From NCBI GenBank assembly GCA_021775555.1, contig JAJFHP010000052.1, positions 1 to 55,586 of the forward strand: a stretch of 55,586 bases of DNA. Direction: 5' to 3'. Shown piece after piece: positions 42,754-50,975 of the stretch. A program made the position numbers and the translations under genes. The notes beneath the pieces are model-generated. The model made no database searches. It was not told the DNA's origin and was given only the letters and a program-made list of their open reading frames with translations. How positions within the stretch are numbered: the first letter of the stretch is position 1; the number at the start of each line of letters is the position of its first letter. Source of the stretch: Hyphomicrobiales bacterium. Lineage in GTDB: Bacteria; Pseudomonadota; Alphaproteobacteria; Rhizobiales; Methyloligellaceae.

Positions 42754-44471
42754 GCGTAGCTGATATATCAGCCTCTGAAGGCATCACATCATCGCGCTGG
42801 GCGCGGTTGCGCAATGGCGGCACTGAATCTTGGATTTTGCTTGGTGGGGTCTCTGCGATAATCGTCGCGCTGTTCGCGTTTCTGGTCCTTCCGCTATATG
42901 CATTGCTGAAGAAAAGCGTCGAGGACGACAAGGGTAATTTTGTTGGCCTTGTGAATTTTGAAGAATATTTCAGCTCTGTCGGGCTGGTCCAGTCGATTAC
43001 CAACTCCCTGACCATTGCAGTTTTGACAATGGTCATCTCCTGTACGCTCGCCTTCATTTTCGCCTACGGGCTGACGCGCACCTGCATGCCGTTCAAGCGG
43101 AGCTTCCGGGCCATAGCCACAATCCCGATCCTGGCGCCATCACTGTTGCCGGCCATTTCTCTCGTTTATCTGTTCGGCAATCAGGGTATCATGAAGGGGC
43201 TGCTGTTTGGTGAGAGCATCTACGGGCCGATCGGGATCATGATCGCCATGGTGTTCTACATCTTTCCCCATGTTATGATGATCATGGTGACGGCGCTTTC
43301 GACCACAGACGCCAGGCTCTATGAAGCAGCCGAGTCGCTTGATACCAAGCCATCGCGCGTCTTCTTTACCGTTACCTTGCCCGGCGCTATTTACGGTATT
43401 GTGTCAGCCGCCGTCGTGGCCTTCACACTGACAATTACCGACTTCGGCGTGCCGAAGGTGATCGGCGGGCAATATAATGTGCTGGCGACCGACATCTACA
43501 AGCAGGTCGTGGGGCAGCAGAATTTCTCCATGGGCGCGGTCGTCGGGCTGGTGCTTCTCATCCCAGCTGTATTTTCATTCATCATCGACCGCCATGTTCA
43601 GAAGAAGCAGGTCGCCCTGCTGTCTGCCCGAGCTGTACCATACCATCCCAAGCCGCACAAAACACGCGATGCCGCGCTCCTCATTTTCTGCATTATGATG
43701 ACGGTGTTCCTGGTCGGCATTCTGGGGATGGCGGCGTTCGCATCCTTCGTCACGTTCTGGCCCTATGATATGAGCTTTACATTGGCTCATTACGACTTCG
43801 ACGCGGTTGACCCGAACGGCTGGTCGTCCTTCTTCAACTCCTTGAAGTTGGCGGGCTTCACCGCCGTGATCGGCGTCGTCGTCATCTTTCTCGGCGCCTA
43901 TTTGGTCGAGAAGGGACAGAGCTTTCCCCGATTGCGAAACGTCTTCCATATGCTGGCCATATTGCCCATGGCGGTGCCGGGGCTGGTGCTGGGCCTGGCG
44001 TATGTGTTCTTTTTCTCGCGGCCTGAAAATCCGCTGTCGCCGATCTACGGCACCCTGGCCATTCTGGTGGTCTGCACCGTCGTCCATTTCTATACGGTCA
44101 GCCATTTGACCATGCTCACCGCGCTCAAGCAGATCGACAAGGAATTTGAGTCGGTTTCCGCGTCACTCCAGGTGCCGTTTTACAAGACCATGCTGAAGGT
44201 GCATGTGCCTATCACTCTTCCGGCAATTTCTGACGTCATGATGTATCTTTTCGTCAATGCTATGACGACTGTGTCCGCGGTTGTGTTTCTCTATTCGCCC
44301 GATACAAAGCTGGCGGCGATCACCGTGCTCAATCTGGATGATGTGGGCGATACAGCCGAAGCCGCCGCCATGGCCATGGTGATTGTCGCGACATCGGTCA
44401 CGGTGCGAATTCTGCACGGATTGTTGATGCGCACCTTGAACGCACGCCATTCGGAGTGGCGTACACGTTAG
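42750..44471 (+). CDS. 2-Aminoethylphosphonate-type ABC transporter permease (two fused domains)
   Basis: Inner-membrane channel, 573 aa, joining the two permease domains that in other organisms are separate PhnU and PhnV-type proteins. About 12 helices. Coupling loops are YEAAESLDTKPSRVFFTVTL in the first half and KEFESVSASLQVPFYKTMLK in the second. The 4-base ATGA overlap with the ATPase gene shows coupling. phnW follows after 143 bases. Confidence 0.93.
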   Translation: MSVADISASEGITSSRWARLRNGGTESWILLGGVSAIIVALFAFLVLPLYALLKKSVEDDKGNFVGLVNFEEYFSSVGLVQSITNSLTIAVLTMVISCTLAFIFAYGLTRTCMPFKRSFRAIATIPILAPSLLPAISLVYLFGNQGIMKGLLFGESIYGPIGIMIAMVFYIFPHVMMIMVTALSTTDARLYEAAESLDTKPSRVFFTVTLPGAIYGIVSAAVVAFTLTITDFGVPKVIGGQYNVLATDIYKQVVGQQNFSMGAVVGLVLLIPAVFSFIIDRHVQKKQVALLSARAVPYHPKPHKTRDAALLIFCIMMTVFLVGILGMAAFASFVTFWPYDMSFTLAHYDFDAVDPNGWSSFFNSLKLAGFTAVIGVVVIFLGAYLVEKGQSFPRLRNVFHMLAILPMAVPGLVLGLAYVFFFSRPENPLSPIYGTLAILVVCTVVHFYTVSHLTMLTALKQIDKEFESVSASLQVPFYKTMLKVHVPITLPAISDVMMYLFVNAMTTVSAVVFLYSPDTKLAAITVLNLDDVGDTAEAAAMAMVIVATSVTVRILHGLLMRTLNARHSEWRTR

Positions 44472-44614
44472 GGATAGCCGCTCTCTACTATCGCTAATAG
44501 CTATGCAAAGCATTAAATATAGCGATTTGAGTTATAGCTGTATTTCAGGCGACACTGACACTTCAAAAGTTGCAATGAACAGCGGTTCAGTGAAACCGCC
44601 AGAGGTTGGGAAAC

Positions 44615-45808
44615 ATGACGGCGATGCGAAGAACTCAAGTGACTGATGCCCAGGTTGAACTTGAGCCAGTTCAACCTGATCCCTTGCCAAAGAGTGACGA
44701 TCCTTACTTGCTGACGCCTGGTCCGCTCACCACGTCGCGTCGTACCAAGGAAGCTATGCTGCATGACTGGGGGTCATGGGATGCCAGCTTCAATGAGGTC
44801 ACCGCCGATGTGCGCCGGCGTCTAACCGCTATGGCGGGCGGCGGGGATTATGACTGCGTTCTGCTACAGGGCAGCGGCACCTATAGCGTTGAGGCCATGC
44901 TGTCTAGTTTCATTCCCAAAGACGGGCGGGCGCTGGTTCTCATGAACGGGGCCTATGGGCAGCGCGCGGCAAAAACACTGGAATTTCTTGGGCGCGATTT
45001 TGTGAAACTCGACAAGGGCGACTATCTGCCGCCGATGCCTGAAGAGGTTGATGATCTGCTCACACGGGACCCTGATATCACCCATGTAGTTGCAATACAT
45101 TGCGAGACCAGTTCAGGTATTCTCAATCCCCTGCAAGGCATTTCCGACGTGGTTATGAAGCATGGCCGCCGTTTGCTCGTGGATGCCATGAGCGCGTTTG
45201 GTGCGGTGCCGCTGGATGTTGCCAATGTGCCGTTTGAGGCCATGGTGTCTTCGGCCAACAAATGCGTTGAGGGTGTGCCGGGCTTCGGATTTGTAATCGC
45301 TAAAAAGACGGCACTGGAGCAAGCTGAGGGGCGTAGCCATTCGCTCAGCCTCGATGTGCATGACCAATGGGCCTATATGAACCGGACTGGCATGTGGCGA
45401 TTCACGCCGCCAACTCATGCCGTAGTGTCGTTTCGCGAAGCTCTTCTTCAGCATGAGGAAGAGGGCGGCGCCCCGGGCCGTCTTGCCCGCTACACCCGGA
45501 ACCGCGATGTGATGGTGAGGGGTATGCGGGAGATGGGTTTTCGAACATTGCTGGAAGATGAATGGCTCTCGCCCATAATCACGACTTTCTTCTGCCCGGG
45601 GGACAGTAATTTCACCTTTACGCGCTTCTATGACGAGTTGAAGTCACGCAACTTCATCATTTATCCGGGCAAGCTGACGGAAGCAGAGAGCTTCCGTATC
45701 GGCTGCATTGGCCAGCTTGATGAGGCTGTGATGAGGCAGCTACTGACCGCCATAAAGGATGTGCTGGATGTCATGGGGGTGAAGGACTGCAGCCCGGCAC
45801 CGCGCTAG
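44615..45808 (+). CDS. phnW: 2-Aminoethylphosphonate-pyruvate transaminase
   Basis: PLP enzyme that moves the amino group of AEP to pyruvate, giving phosphonoacetaldehyde and alanine, the first step of AEP use as a nitrogen and phosphorus source. 397 aa from ATG 44615 (AGAGG upstream; TTG 44606 rejected). It keeps LLTPGPLTTSRRTKEAMLHD, LLQGSGTYSVEAM, DAMSAFGAVPLD and the PLP-lysine SSANKCVEGVPGFG. The N-terminus is about 25 residues longer than most members (DAQVELEPVQPDPLPK). The next enzyme (phosphonatase PhnX or the PhnY/PhnA pair) is not in this window, so phosphonoacetaldehyde is handled elsewhere or by an enzyme not recognised here. It closes the AEP uptake operon. Confidence 0.94.
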   Translation: MTAMRRTQVTDAQVELEPVQPDPLPKSDDPYLLTPGPLTTSRRTKEAMLHDWGSWDASFNEVTADVRRRLTAMAGGGDYDCVLLQGSGTYSVEAMLSSFIPKDGRALVLMNGAYGQRAAKTLEFLGRDFVKLDKGDYLPPMPEEVDDLLTRDPDITHVVAIHCETSSGILNPLQGISDVVMKHGRRLLVDAMSAFGAVPLDVANVPFEAMVSSANKCVEGVPGFGFVIAKKTALEQAEGRSHSLSLDVHDQWAYMNRTGMWRFTPPTHAVVSFREALLQHEEEGGAPGRLARYTRNRDVMVRGMREMGFRTLLEDEWLSPIITTFFCPGDSNFTFTRFYDELKSRNFIIYPGKLTEAESFRIGCIGQLDEAVMRQLLTAIKDVLDVMGVKDCSPAPR

Positions 45809-46223
45809 TGGCATGCGGGCTTCTCCCGATATTTAGCTAGTGGACTAATAATTGAGTATCGTCTGAGCCGTTGCCGAGAATGTCCGCTTTCGGTGACAGC
45901 GGACATTCTGGCTCGTGCGGTTTTATGTCTGCTTATGACCCAAAGTGGACATAAAAGGTTCTCCTGATAGACTTCTTGTTTCAAAGATAAACCGCGAGCC
46001 ATATTGTTATTCTCTTGCTATTGGCCCCGGTAGCACCCATATATGAAACACCGGCGCGCCCAGAAGTTGGATAGGCGCGTCCTCTCAAGCTATCAGGTTA
46101 GACGACTATCTTTTATGACTGCCGACCTTTCCCGACATCTTAGAGACCTTTGCAGGACGTGGTGCCGTACTCGGTCCACGTGCTCTCAATATCCAATGTA
46201 TACTTACGGGAAAGGAAATCCCC
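45809..46223. other. Intergenic region between phnW and cspA, with repeat A
   Basis: 415 bases. It carries the palindromic repeat copy A (45877-45956). The final 100 or so bases are probably the long cold-shock mRNA leader of cspA, although I cannot mark a promoter with confidence. Confidence 0.45.
45877..45956. repeat. Palindromic dispersed repeat, copy A (two hairpins)
   Basis: First hairpin: AGAATGTCCGCT (45877-45888) and its exact complement AGCGGACATTCT (45898-45909), loop 9. Second: TTATGTCTGCTT (45923-45934) with AAGTGGACATAA (45943-45954), 10 of 12 matched plus G-T pairs. The unit is recognisable as ATGTCCGCTTTCGG followed by AGCGGACAT, and a related copy lies at 47177-47254 in the same orientation. 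Confidence 0.8.
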
Positions 46224-46439
46224 ATGGCCACTAATGGCACAGTAAAATTCTTTAATCACTCGCGCGGCTTCGGCTTTGTAACGCCGGAAGACGGTAGCAA
46301 AGATGTGTTTGTCCACGTGACCGCACTTGAGGCAGCTGGCATTCCGAGCATCGATGAAGGCGACAAGATCACCTTCGACATCGAAGACGACCAGCGCGGC
46401 CGCGGCAAGCAGGCAACCAACGTACAGCTTGCACAATAA
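46224..46439 (+). CDS. cspA: Cold-shock protein (CspA family)
   Basis: 71-aa RNA-binding OB-fold protein. RNP1 is NHSRGFGFVTPEDG (consensus K-G-F-G-F-I) and RNP2 is KDVFVHVTAL, so nucleic-acid contacts are intact. ATG 46224 has AAAGGAAA upstream. Cold-shock genes typically have a long structured leader; the 415-base upstream gap fits this. A 14-bp hairpin follows the stop. It is transcribed toward a zinc-ribbon micro-protein gene, a pairing seen elsewhere in alphaproteobacteria as far as I recall. Confidence 0.96.
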   Translation: MATNGTVKFFNHSRGFGFVTPEDGSKDVFVHVTALEAAGIPSIDEGDKITFDIEDDQRGRGKQATNVQLAQ

Positions 46440-46464
46440 TCTCTACCATTAGAGTTTGAGATTT

Positions 46465-46496
46465 CAAACTGTCGGGGCTACGGCCCTGGCAGTTTG
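46465..46496 (+). terminator. Hairpin after cspA, possible terminator
   Basis: CAAACTG (46465-46471) pairs with CAGTTTG (46490-46496), and TCGGGGC (46472-46478) with GCCCTGG (46483-46489, with two G-T pairs), a 14-bp stem closed by the tetraloop TACG. No clear T-run follows, but the stem is stable enough to end or protect the cspA transcript. Confidence 0.5.
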
Positions 46497-46519
46497 GACC
46501 CAGGGAAATTTGTTTTAAA

Positions 46520-46717
46520 ATGCTCTCCAGACCCGAACAACGAGACGCGCCGCCGCAGGATGACAATACTGCGGAACCTGTTGTTGAGCGCGAGGAAGAG
46601 CTAAAGACCAGGAAGTGTTTGGTTTGCCAGTCGCCATTTCCAAGTGCCTGGGCTGGCGAACGCATTTGCCGACAGTGCAAATCCTCATCAACGTGGCGGA
46701 GTGGTGCGCTGAGATAA
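46520..46717 (+). CDS. Zinc-ribbon micro-protein (hypothetical)
   Basis: 65-aa protein with an acidic N-terminal half (PPQDDNTAEPVVEREEE) and a compact CxxC...CxxC motif: CLVCQSPFPSAWAGERICRQ then CK. The block CLxCxxxFxSxWxGERxCxxCK is a conserved small zinc-binding motif in alphaproteobacteria with no assigned function. ATG 46520 has AGGGAA about 13 bases upstream, a bit far. It follows cspA by 80 bases and may be read through from it. Regulatory or RNA-related roles are possible but unproven. Confidence 0.75.
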   Translation: MLSRPEQRDAPPQDDNTAEPVVEREEELKTRKCLVCQSPFPSAWAGERICRQCKSSSTWRSGALR

Positions 46718-46874
46718 CGGCCTCAAAAGAGATCCATCGTACTGACTGGACCGCATACATAAAAATTCCCATCACTGACCCGAAGCAATAATCGCACAAT
46801 CAAACGGCCGGGTGCTGTCTATCACGCACGCGCGCATTCCAAGTTTATTTTCCACTACACAAAAGGGAACAATT

Positions 46875-47144
46875 ATGCCGAATGGCACCAAAGGGATCAG
46901 GAGAACCGGTAGTCACATCAGAAATACCGGCTCCTCTTCCAATCACTCCAGGCGGCCATCATCGAAGCCGCGCCAACCCCGAGCGGATACCAACACTGCC
47001 GCAAATTCCAAACGTAAATATGAACACTATATGGCTCTTGCTCGAGATGCCGCTTCCACCAGTAATGCGATCGAAATCGAGAACTTCTACCAGCATGCAG
47101 AGCATTACCTCAGACAAATGAGGGAGCAAACAGTCCAGGATTAA
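46875..47144 (+). CDS. DUF4167-like short protein
   Basis: 89 aa from ATG 46875, chosen because AAGGGAAC lies upstream, over an ORF start at 46812. The N-terminal half is basic and low-complexity (RRPSSKPRQPRADTN). The C-terminal half, KYEHYMALARDAASTSNAIE then ENFYQHAEHYLRQM, matches the DUF4167 core ('LARDA...AENYLQHAEHY'). Full DUF4167 proteins usually continue for a further 100-200 residues. Here the protein ends directly after the core, so it is a minimal version. Function unknown; the basic charge suggests RNA or ribosome binding. Cold-shock neighbours are suggestive only. Confidence 0.7.
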   Translation: MPNGTKGIRRTGSHIRNTGSSSNHSRRPSSKPRQPRADTNTAANSKRKYEHYMALARDAASTSNAIEIENFYQHAEHYLRQMREQTVQD

Positions 47145-47176
47145 GAGTGTTGAAAACGATACGCGGCATCACATTC

Positions 47177-47254
47177 GCATGTCCGCTATCGGCACTTAGC
47201 AGACATTCCAGCCTAGGTGGCTTTATGTCCGCTTTCGGGGGATGAAGCGGCAAT
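47177..47254. repeat. Palindromic dispersed repeat, copy B (two hairpins)
   Basis: Related to copy A: ATGTCCGCT (47179-47187) with AGCAGACAT (47198-47206), then TTATGTCCGCTT (47223-47234) with GAAGCGG (47244-47250). The spacing between the two hairpins is like copy A, and the second hairpin's far arm has decayed. Copies A and B flank cspA, the zinc-ribbon gene and the DUF4167 gene. Confidence 0.7.
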
Positions 47255-47297
47255 TACCTGCAAGCGGTGTCATTTCTTTTACGAGTGCACCACTTCA

Positions 47298-47351
47298 TAC
47301 ACCGTCTGGCCGAACACGCTATGCAAGAAAAACAGACCTAAGCAACAAATG
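47298..47351 (-). pseudogene. Remnant of a pit gene 3' end
   Basis: 54 bases that match the 3' end of the intact pit gene (49263-49316) at 46 of 54 positions in the same orientation. On the minus strand it reads GLFFLHSVFGQTVY, against GLFFLQNVFGQTVY at the true C-terminus. The stop codon is replaced (GAA) and there is no reading frame upstream. It lies just after the Na/Pi cotransporter gene stop (47380). The remnant indicates an ancestral second pit copy at this place. Confidence 0.8.
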
Positions 47352-47379
47352 CAGCGCATCAGCACCGGCACTTTCTTCA

Positions 47380-49041
47380 TCACGCACCCTTCTTCAGCCT
47401 CGATTTCTTCAGCTCTCCCGCTGCGTCCAAAACCGGGTATGCCACGGCAGTGATATGTGAGTGAATTCGGCGAAGATCCCTTAACATATCCATGTGAAGG
47501 GCGCTGGTCTCTATGCTCTCTCGTCGCCCCTGGCTCAGGCGCTGCATGTGGCGCTCGGTAACGCGGCGCTCAAATGCGTTGATCACACGCTTCTGTTTCA
47601 CGAGTTGATGCGCCACCGCAATATCTCCGGACATGAACACAGTCATGGCCAGAGTGAGGTTTGCCGCCACCTTCGCGTGGAGTTTAGAGATTTCAGCCAG
47701 ACCCTCATCCGAGAACCGCAATTGCTTTTTATCTTTCTTGGCCGCCATATCGAGCAGATTTTCTATGATGTCACCGATATGTTCCAGATTGGTTGCAAAT
47801 GACAGGATTTCAGCGATCCTTTGACTCTCAGGTTCGTCAACCTCTTGTCTGGAAATCTTCGTGACGTAGAGTTTTATATCTTCGTACAAACGGTCGACAA
47901 GGTTATCCATCTCCTTCAGTTCAACCGTCTTCTTCTTGTCCGTCTCCTGAATCACCGTGATAACGCCGCGCATCATGGTTTCCACATATTCTCCCATTCG
48001 CAGGGCCTCCCGGGCGGCGCAATTGAGGGCAACCGCAGGCGTATCAATGGCGGTTGTATCAAGAAAGCGTGGGTGTTCGGGTGCGTCAATACCGTCTTGA
48101 AGCGGGATCAATCGCTCTGAAATTTTCGCGGCAACCGGCACCAGGAAAATAAACACCAAAGCAATCATCAGATTGAACGCGGTATGGAAATTGACCACCT
48201 GACGTATTGCTGAACCTTCCAGTTGCTCCAACAGGCCTGGCAGAAACTCTACAAGCGGCAAACATACGATAACGCTTATCACTTTGAATGCAGCATTACC
48301 AAACGTGACACGGCGGGCGAGCACCCCCTCATTCATTGTGGCCATAATTGGTGGAAGAACGCCTCCCAGATTGGCACCGAGAACCATCGTCAGCGCCAGG
48401 GATATGGACACCATGCCTGTCGATGCGAAGGACATCACAAGAAGGACAACAGCAAGACTTGAATGGGCCATCCAGGTCAGCAGGGCGGCGAGGAGCAGAG
48501 CAATCAGCGGTTCGTCGGACAGCGATGTAAACACCGAGGCCAGAACCGGGGAGTCACGCATCGGTTCTGATGTCGCGACGATGATCTTTAGGGAGAGCAG
48601 CATCAGACCCAAGCCAATCGTGGAACGCCCGATCTGCCGGTAAAGCGTTCGCTCAAGCGTCTTGTGCATAACGACGCCGGTCAGGATGAGTATGGGTGAC
48701 AGCAAACTAAGATCAAAGGATAGAATCTGGGCGACCAGGGTGGTGCCGACATCCGCACCCAGCATCACCGCCAGAGCAGGGGCTGCCTTAATGAGTCCAC
48801 TGCTTGCAAATGAGGACACAATAAGTGCGGTGGCCGTGCTGCTTTGCACAACCATGGTCACTCCGATTCCCGCCAACATCGCTTTAACACGGTTGGACAC
48901 GCTGCGGCCTATCAGGGTGCGCAGTTGGGCGCCGAAACCGCGCACAATTCCAGTACGAACCATGTGCAGGCCCCAGAGCAACAAGGCCACGGTGCCCAGG
49001 ATCTGAATCAGTGCATGCGTCGCGCTCACAAGTACCACCAT
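47380..49041 (-). CDS. Na/phosphate cotransporter family protein with PhoU-like domain
   Basis: 553 aa. The N-terminal half has two Na/Pi-cotransport repeats, each marked by the Q-S-S-T/S pattern (MVVQSSTATALIVSSFA and AHSSLAVVLLVMSFA). The C-terminal half (about residues 345-545) is a PhoU-like helical bundle (NLEHIGDIIENLLDM). Family members import phosphate with sodium or regulate it. ATG 49041 has no strong Shine-Dalgarno but gives the expected N-terminal helix. Two copies of a GCGCAC-type palindrome lie 16-105 bases upstream of the start codon. It is separate from the pit operon but shares that operator. Confidence 0.93.
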   Translation of the reverse strand: MVVLVSATHALIQILGTVALLLWGLHMVRTGIVRGFGAQLRTLIGRSVSNRVKAMLAGIGVTMVVQSSTATALIVSSFASSGLIKAAPALAVMLGADVGTTLVAQILSFDLSLLSPILILTGVVMHKTLERTLYRQIGRSTIGLGLMLLSLKIIVATSEPMRDSPVLASVFTSLSDEPLIALLLAALLTWMAHSSLAVVLLVMSFASTGMVSISLALTMVLGANLGGVLPPIMATMNEGVLARRVTFGNAAFKVISVIVCLPLVEFLPGLLEQLEGSAIRQVVNFHTAFNLMIALVFIFLVPVAAKISERLIPLQDGIDAPEHPRFLDTTAIDTPAVALNCAAREALRMGEYVETMMRGVITVIQETDKKKTVELKEMDNLVDRLYEDIKLYVTKISRQEVDEPESQRIAEILSFATNLEHIGDIIENLLDMAAKKDKKQLRFSDEGLAEISKLHAKVAANLTLAMTVFMSGDIAVAHQLVKQKRVINAFERRVTERHMQRLSQGRRESIETSALHMDMLRDLRRIHSHITAVAYPVLDAAGELKKSRLKKGA

Positions 49042-49056
49042 GCCCAGGGCTTTGAA

Positions 49057-49081
49057 ATAAAGCGCACTTAGTGCGCTTTAT
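49057..49081. promoter_or_regulatory. Phosphate-operon palindrome, site 1
   Basis: ATAAAGCGCAC (49057-49067), the spacer TTA, then its exact complement (49071-49081): a perfect 11-3-11 palindrome ending 16 bases from the Na/Pi cotransporter ATG. The core GCGCAC-N3-GTGCGC also occurs at site 3 before the DUF47-pit operon. It resembles a repressor operator and is unlike the Pho box. Confidence 0.8.
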
Positions 49082-49116
49082 CGTGGGGTATAGTCGAAAA
49101 ATATGCAATGTTGCAA

Positions 49117-49145
49117 ACAAAAAACGCACACAGTGCGTGTTTTGT
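49117..49145. promoter_or_regulatory. Phosphate-operon palindrome, site 2
   Basis: ACGCAC (49124-49129), spacer ACA, GTGCGT (49133-49138). The symmetry continues outward to 49117-49145 with one mismatch. It is 36 bases beyond site 1 in the same 217-base gap, so the two could bind a regulator jointly. Confidence 0.7.
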
Positions 49146-49258
49146 ATTTTATTGGCAGGTAGCAGACAATCCAGACTGCGTAGATCGAAAAGCTGCTACC
49201 GGACGTTTGGTGGAGTTTGAGAACAGCAGCTAGCAGCGATGCTGTATTGATACATAAC

Positions 49259-50305
49259 CTAGTACACCGTCTGTCCGAATACGTTTTGCAGGAAAAACAG
49301 TCCAAAGAAACAAATGGCGCAGGCCATGATCGGTGTTGCTATCCAGCCAAGAACGATATTGCCAAGGACGCGCCAGCGGATGCCCGCTGCGCCCTGGAGA
49401 ATGGCAATACCCACGACTGCCCCAACCACGGCCTGGGAGCTGGAGACCGGTACCAATGGAATGGTGGGCAACCCCATTGAGAGCAGCCAGGCTTCAAGTC
49501 CTCGCGAGGCAAAGGCAAACAGGACAATGGAATGGGATATAACCGCGATAAAGGCGGCGACCGGCGATATGCGTCCCAGTGAGCCACCGACGGTCATCAT
49601 AACGCCTTTCGAATAGGTCATCACACCGACAGCGATCGCCAGTCCGCCAATTATGAAAAGTTGCTGGGCAGATGAAAGAGTGAACCCTCCTATCTGCAGT
49701 TCCGAAAAGGGAGATGCAGGGATAAAAACGCCAACCACATTGGCAATGTTGTTCGCGCCAAGTGCGTAGGCGCCGAAAGCACCGGCAACCAGCAGCCCCA
49801 TACGCAAATAGGCATCGGTTCGCACCAGATGCAGATCGGCATGGCGAAGATAAAGGTGCAGCGCCTTGTACAGGATGACCGCGATGATGGCCGACAAGAC
49901 CGGGCAAAGAAACCAGGTGCTGATGATGGTTGTCAGGATTTTCGTATCAGTGGGTTGGTTGGAGAATAAATTCCATCCGATAATGCCGCCGACAATGGCC
50001 TGACTGGTAGAAACCGCCAGCCCTGATTTGGTCATGAGATAGACCGATATGGCGGCAGCAAGCGCTGTCATGAATGCGCCGGGCAGTACGGTGATCGCCC
50101 CCAGCTTGCCGAGCGTGTGAGATGCCCCCGCGCCACTGACCGCCGCACCAAGCATCACAAAAATGGAACAGATTATGGCTGCTGTGCTCCAGCGCACCAT
50201 GCGCGTGCCGACGGCCGTACCGAACACATTTGCCGCGTCATTTGACCCGAGCGCCCAGCCAAGAAACAGTCCGCTGGACAAAAAGATGAGAACGGAAGGA
50301 TCCAT
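49259..50305 (-). CDS. pit: Low-affinity inorganic phosphate transporter (PiT family)
   Basis: 348-aa inner-membrane symporter. ATG 50305 gives MDPSVLIFLSSGLFLGWALG followed by SNDAANVFGTAVGTRMV, the PiT signature GSNDAANVFGTAVG; the second repeat is ALGANNIANVVGVF. About ten helices. A longer frame to 50380 is rejected since it would overlap the DUF47 gene. The gap to DUF47 is only 7 bases, so the two are translated together. A remnant of a second copy of its 3' end lies at 47298-47351. Confidence 0.95.
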   Translation of the reverse strand: MDPSVLIFLSSGLFLGWALGSNDAANVFGTAVGTRMVRWSTAAIICSIFVMLGAAVSGAGASHTLGKLGAITVLPGAFMTALAAAISVYLMTKSGLAVSTSQAIVGGIIGWNLFSNQPTDTKILTTIISTWFLCPVLSAIIAVILYKALHLYLRHADLHLVRTDAYLRMGLLVAGAFGAYALGANNIANVVGVFIPASPFSELQIGGFTLSSAQQLFIIGGLAIAVGVMTYSKGVMMTVGGSLGRISPVAAFIAVISHSIVLFAFASRGLEAWLLSMGLPTIPLVPVSSSQAVVGAVVGIAILQGAAGIRWRVLGNIVLGWIATPIMACAICFFGLFFLQNVFGQTVY

Positions 50306-50312
50306 GGAAGCT

Positions 50313-50975
50313 CTAGACAGTCCGCTTGATGGCGTAGATGGCGAGGCGGTCGGCAACATCCTCGGCCCAGTCCGCGACATTGTCGATCTGTTCGACGAAA
50401 TTACGCAGATGTGCCTTTCGCGCCAGCTCCAGATCAGAGTCGAAAATGTCCCTCTTGAGCTGAGTGGAGATTTTGTCAGCCTCCTTCTCGTAAACCATCA
50501 CCTTGTGATTGTAATCGCCTACGGCATGGGGACTGCGGAAGAAGGAACGTGCCCCTAGCACGAGGGCTTCCGCCGCCTGGACAACCATATTGGTAAGTTT
50601 TTTGAAACCGGCTTTGTGTTCTTCGGGGATATCGGGCTTCTCGATGGAGATCGCCCAGAGTGCTCCTTCGTACAAAGTCATCACATGATCCAGGTTTTCA
50701 ATCAGACCCAGTACATCGCCGCGCGCATCTGGAATGAGCGTGTGGGTATAAAGTTCTTTCTCGATAATGCGCCGTAATCCATCAGCTTCACTTTCAAGCG
50801 TGTTCACGGCTTTCAGTTTCACATCAAACTCGCCATTGGCACCTTCTTTAAGGTAAGTGCGAACGCCCAGCCGGAACATGACCGTGGATTCCGATAACTT
50901 GTCCAGAAATAGATCGATCTGGCTTTCCAGATCTTTGGTGCGTCCAAATAGACGCAATTTGTTCATTCGGCCCAT
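50313..50975 (-). CDS. DUF47 (PhoU-like) phosphate transport regulator, Pit accessory protein
   Basis: 220 aa from ATG 50975 (AGGA 5 bases upstream); a TTG-started longer frame is rejected. The DUF47 helical bundle runs through the whole protein, with DARGDVLGLIENLDHVMTLY and LRNFVEQIDNVADWAEDVAD as typical metal-binding-type E-x-x-x-D patterns. Such proteins pair with PiT transporters and modulate uptake. It is the first gene of the pit operon; a palindrome (51090-51104) lies 115 bases before its start. Confidence 0.93.
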   Translation of the reverse strand: MGRMNKLRLFGRTKDLESQIDLFLDKLSESTVMFRLGVRTYLKEGANGEFDVKLKAVNTLESEADGLRRIIEKELYTHTLIPDARGDVLGLIENLDHVMTLYEGALWAISIEKPDIPEEHKAGFKKLTNMVVQAAEALVLGARSFFRSPHAVGDYNHKVMVYEKEADKISTQLKRDIFDSDLELARKAHLRNFVEQIDNVADWAEDVADRLAIYAIKRTV

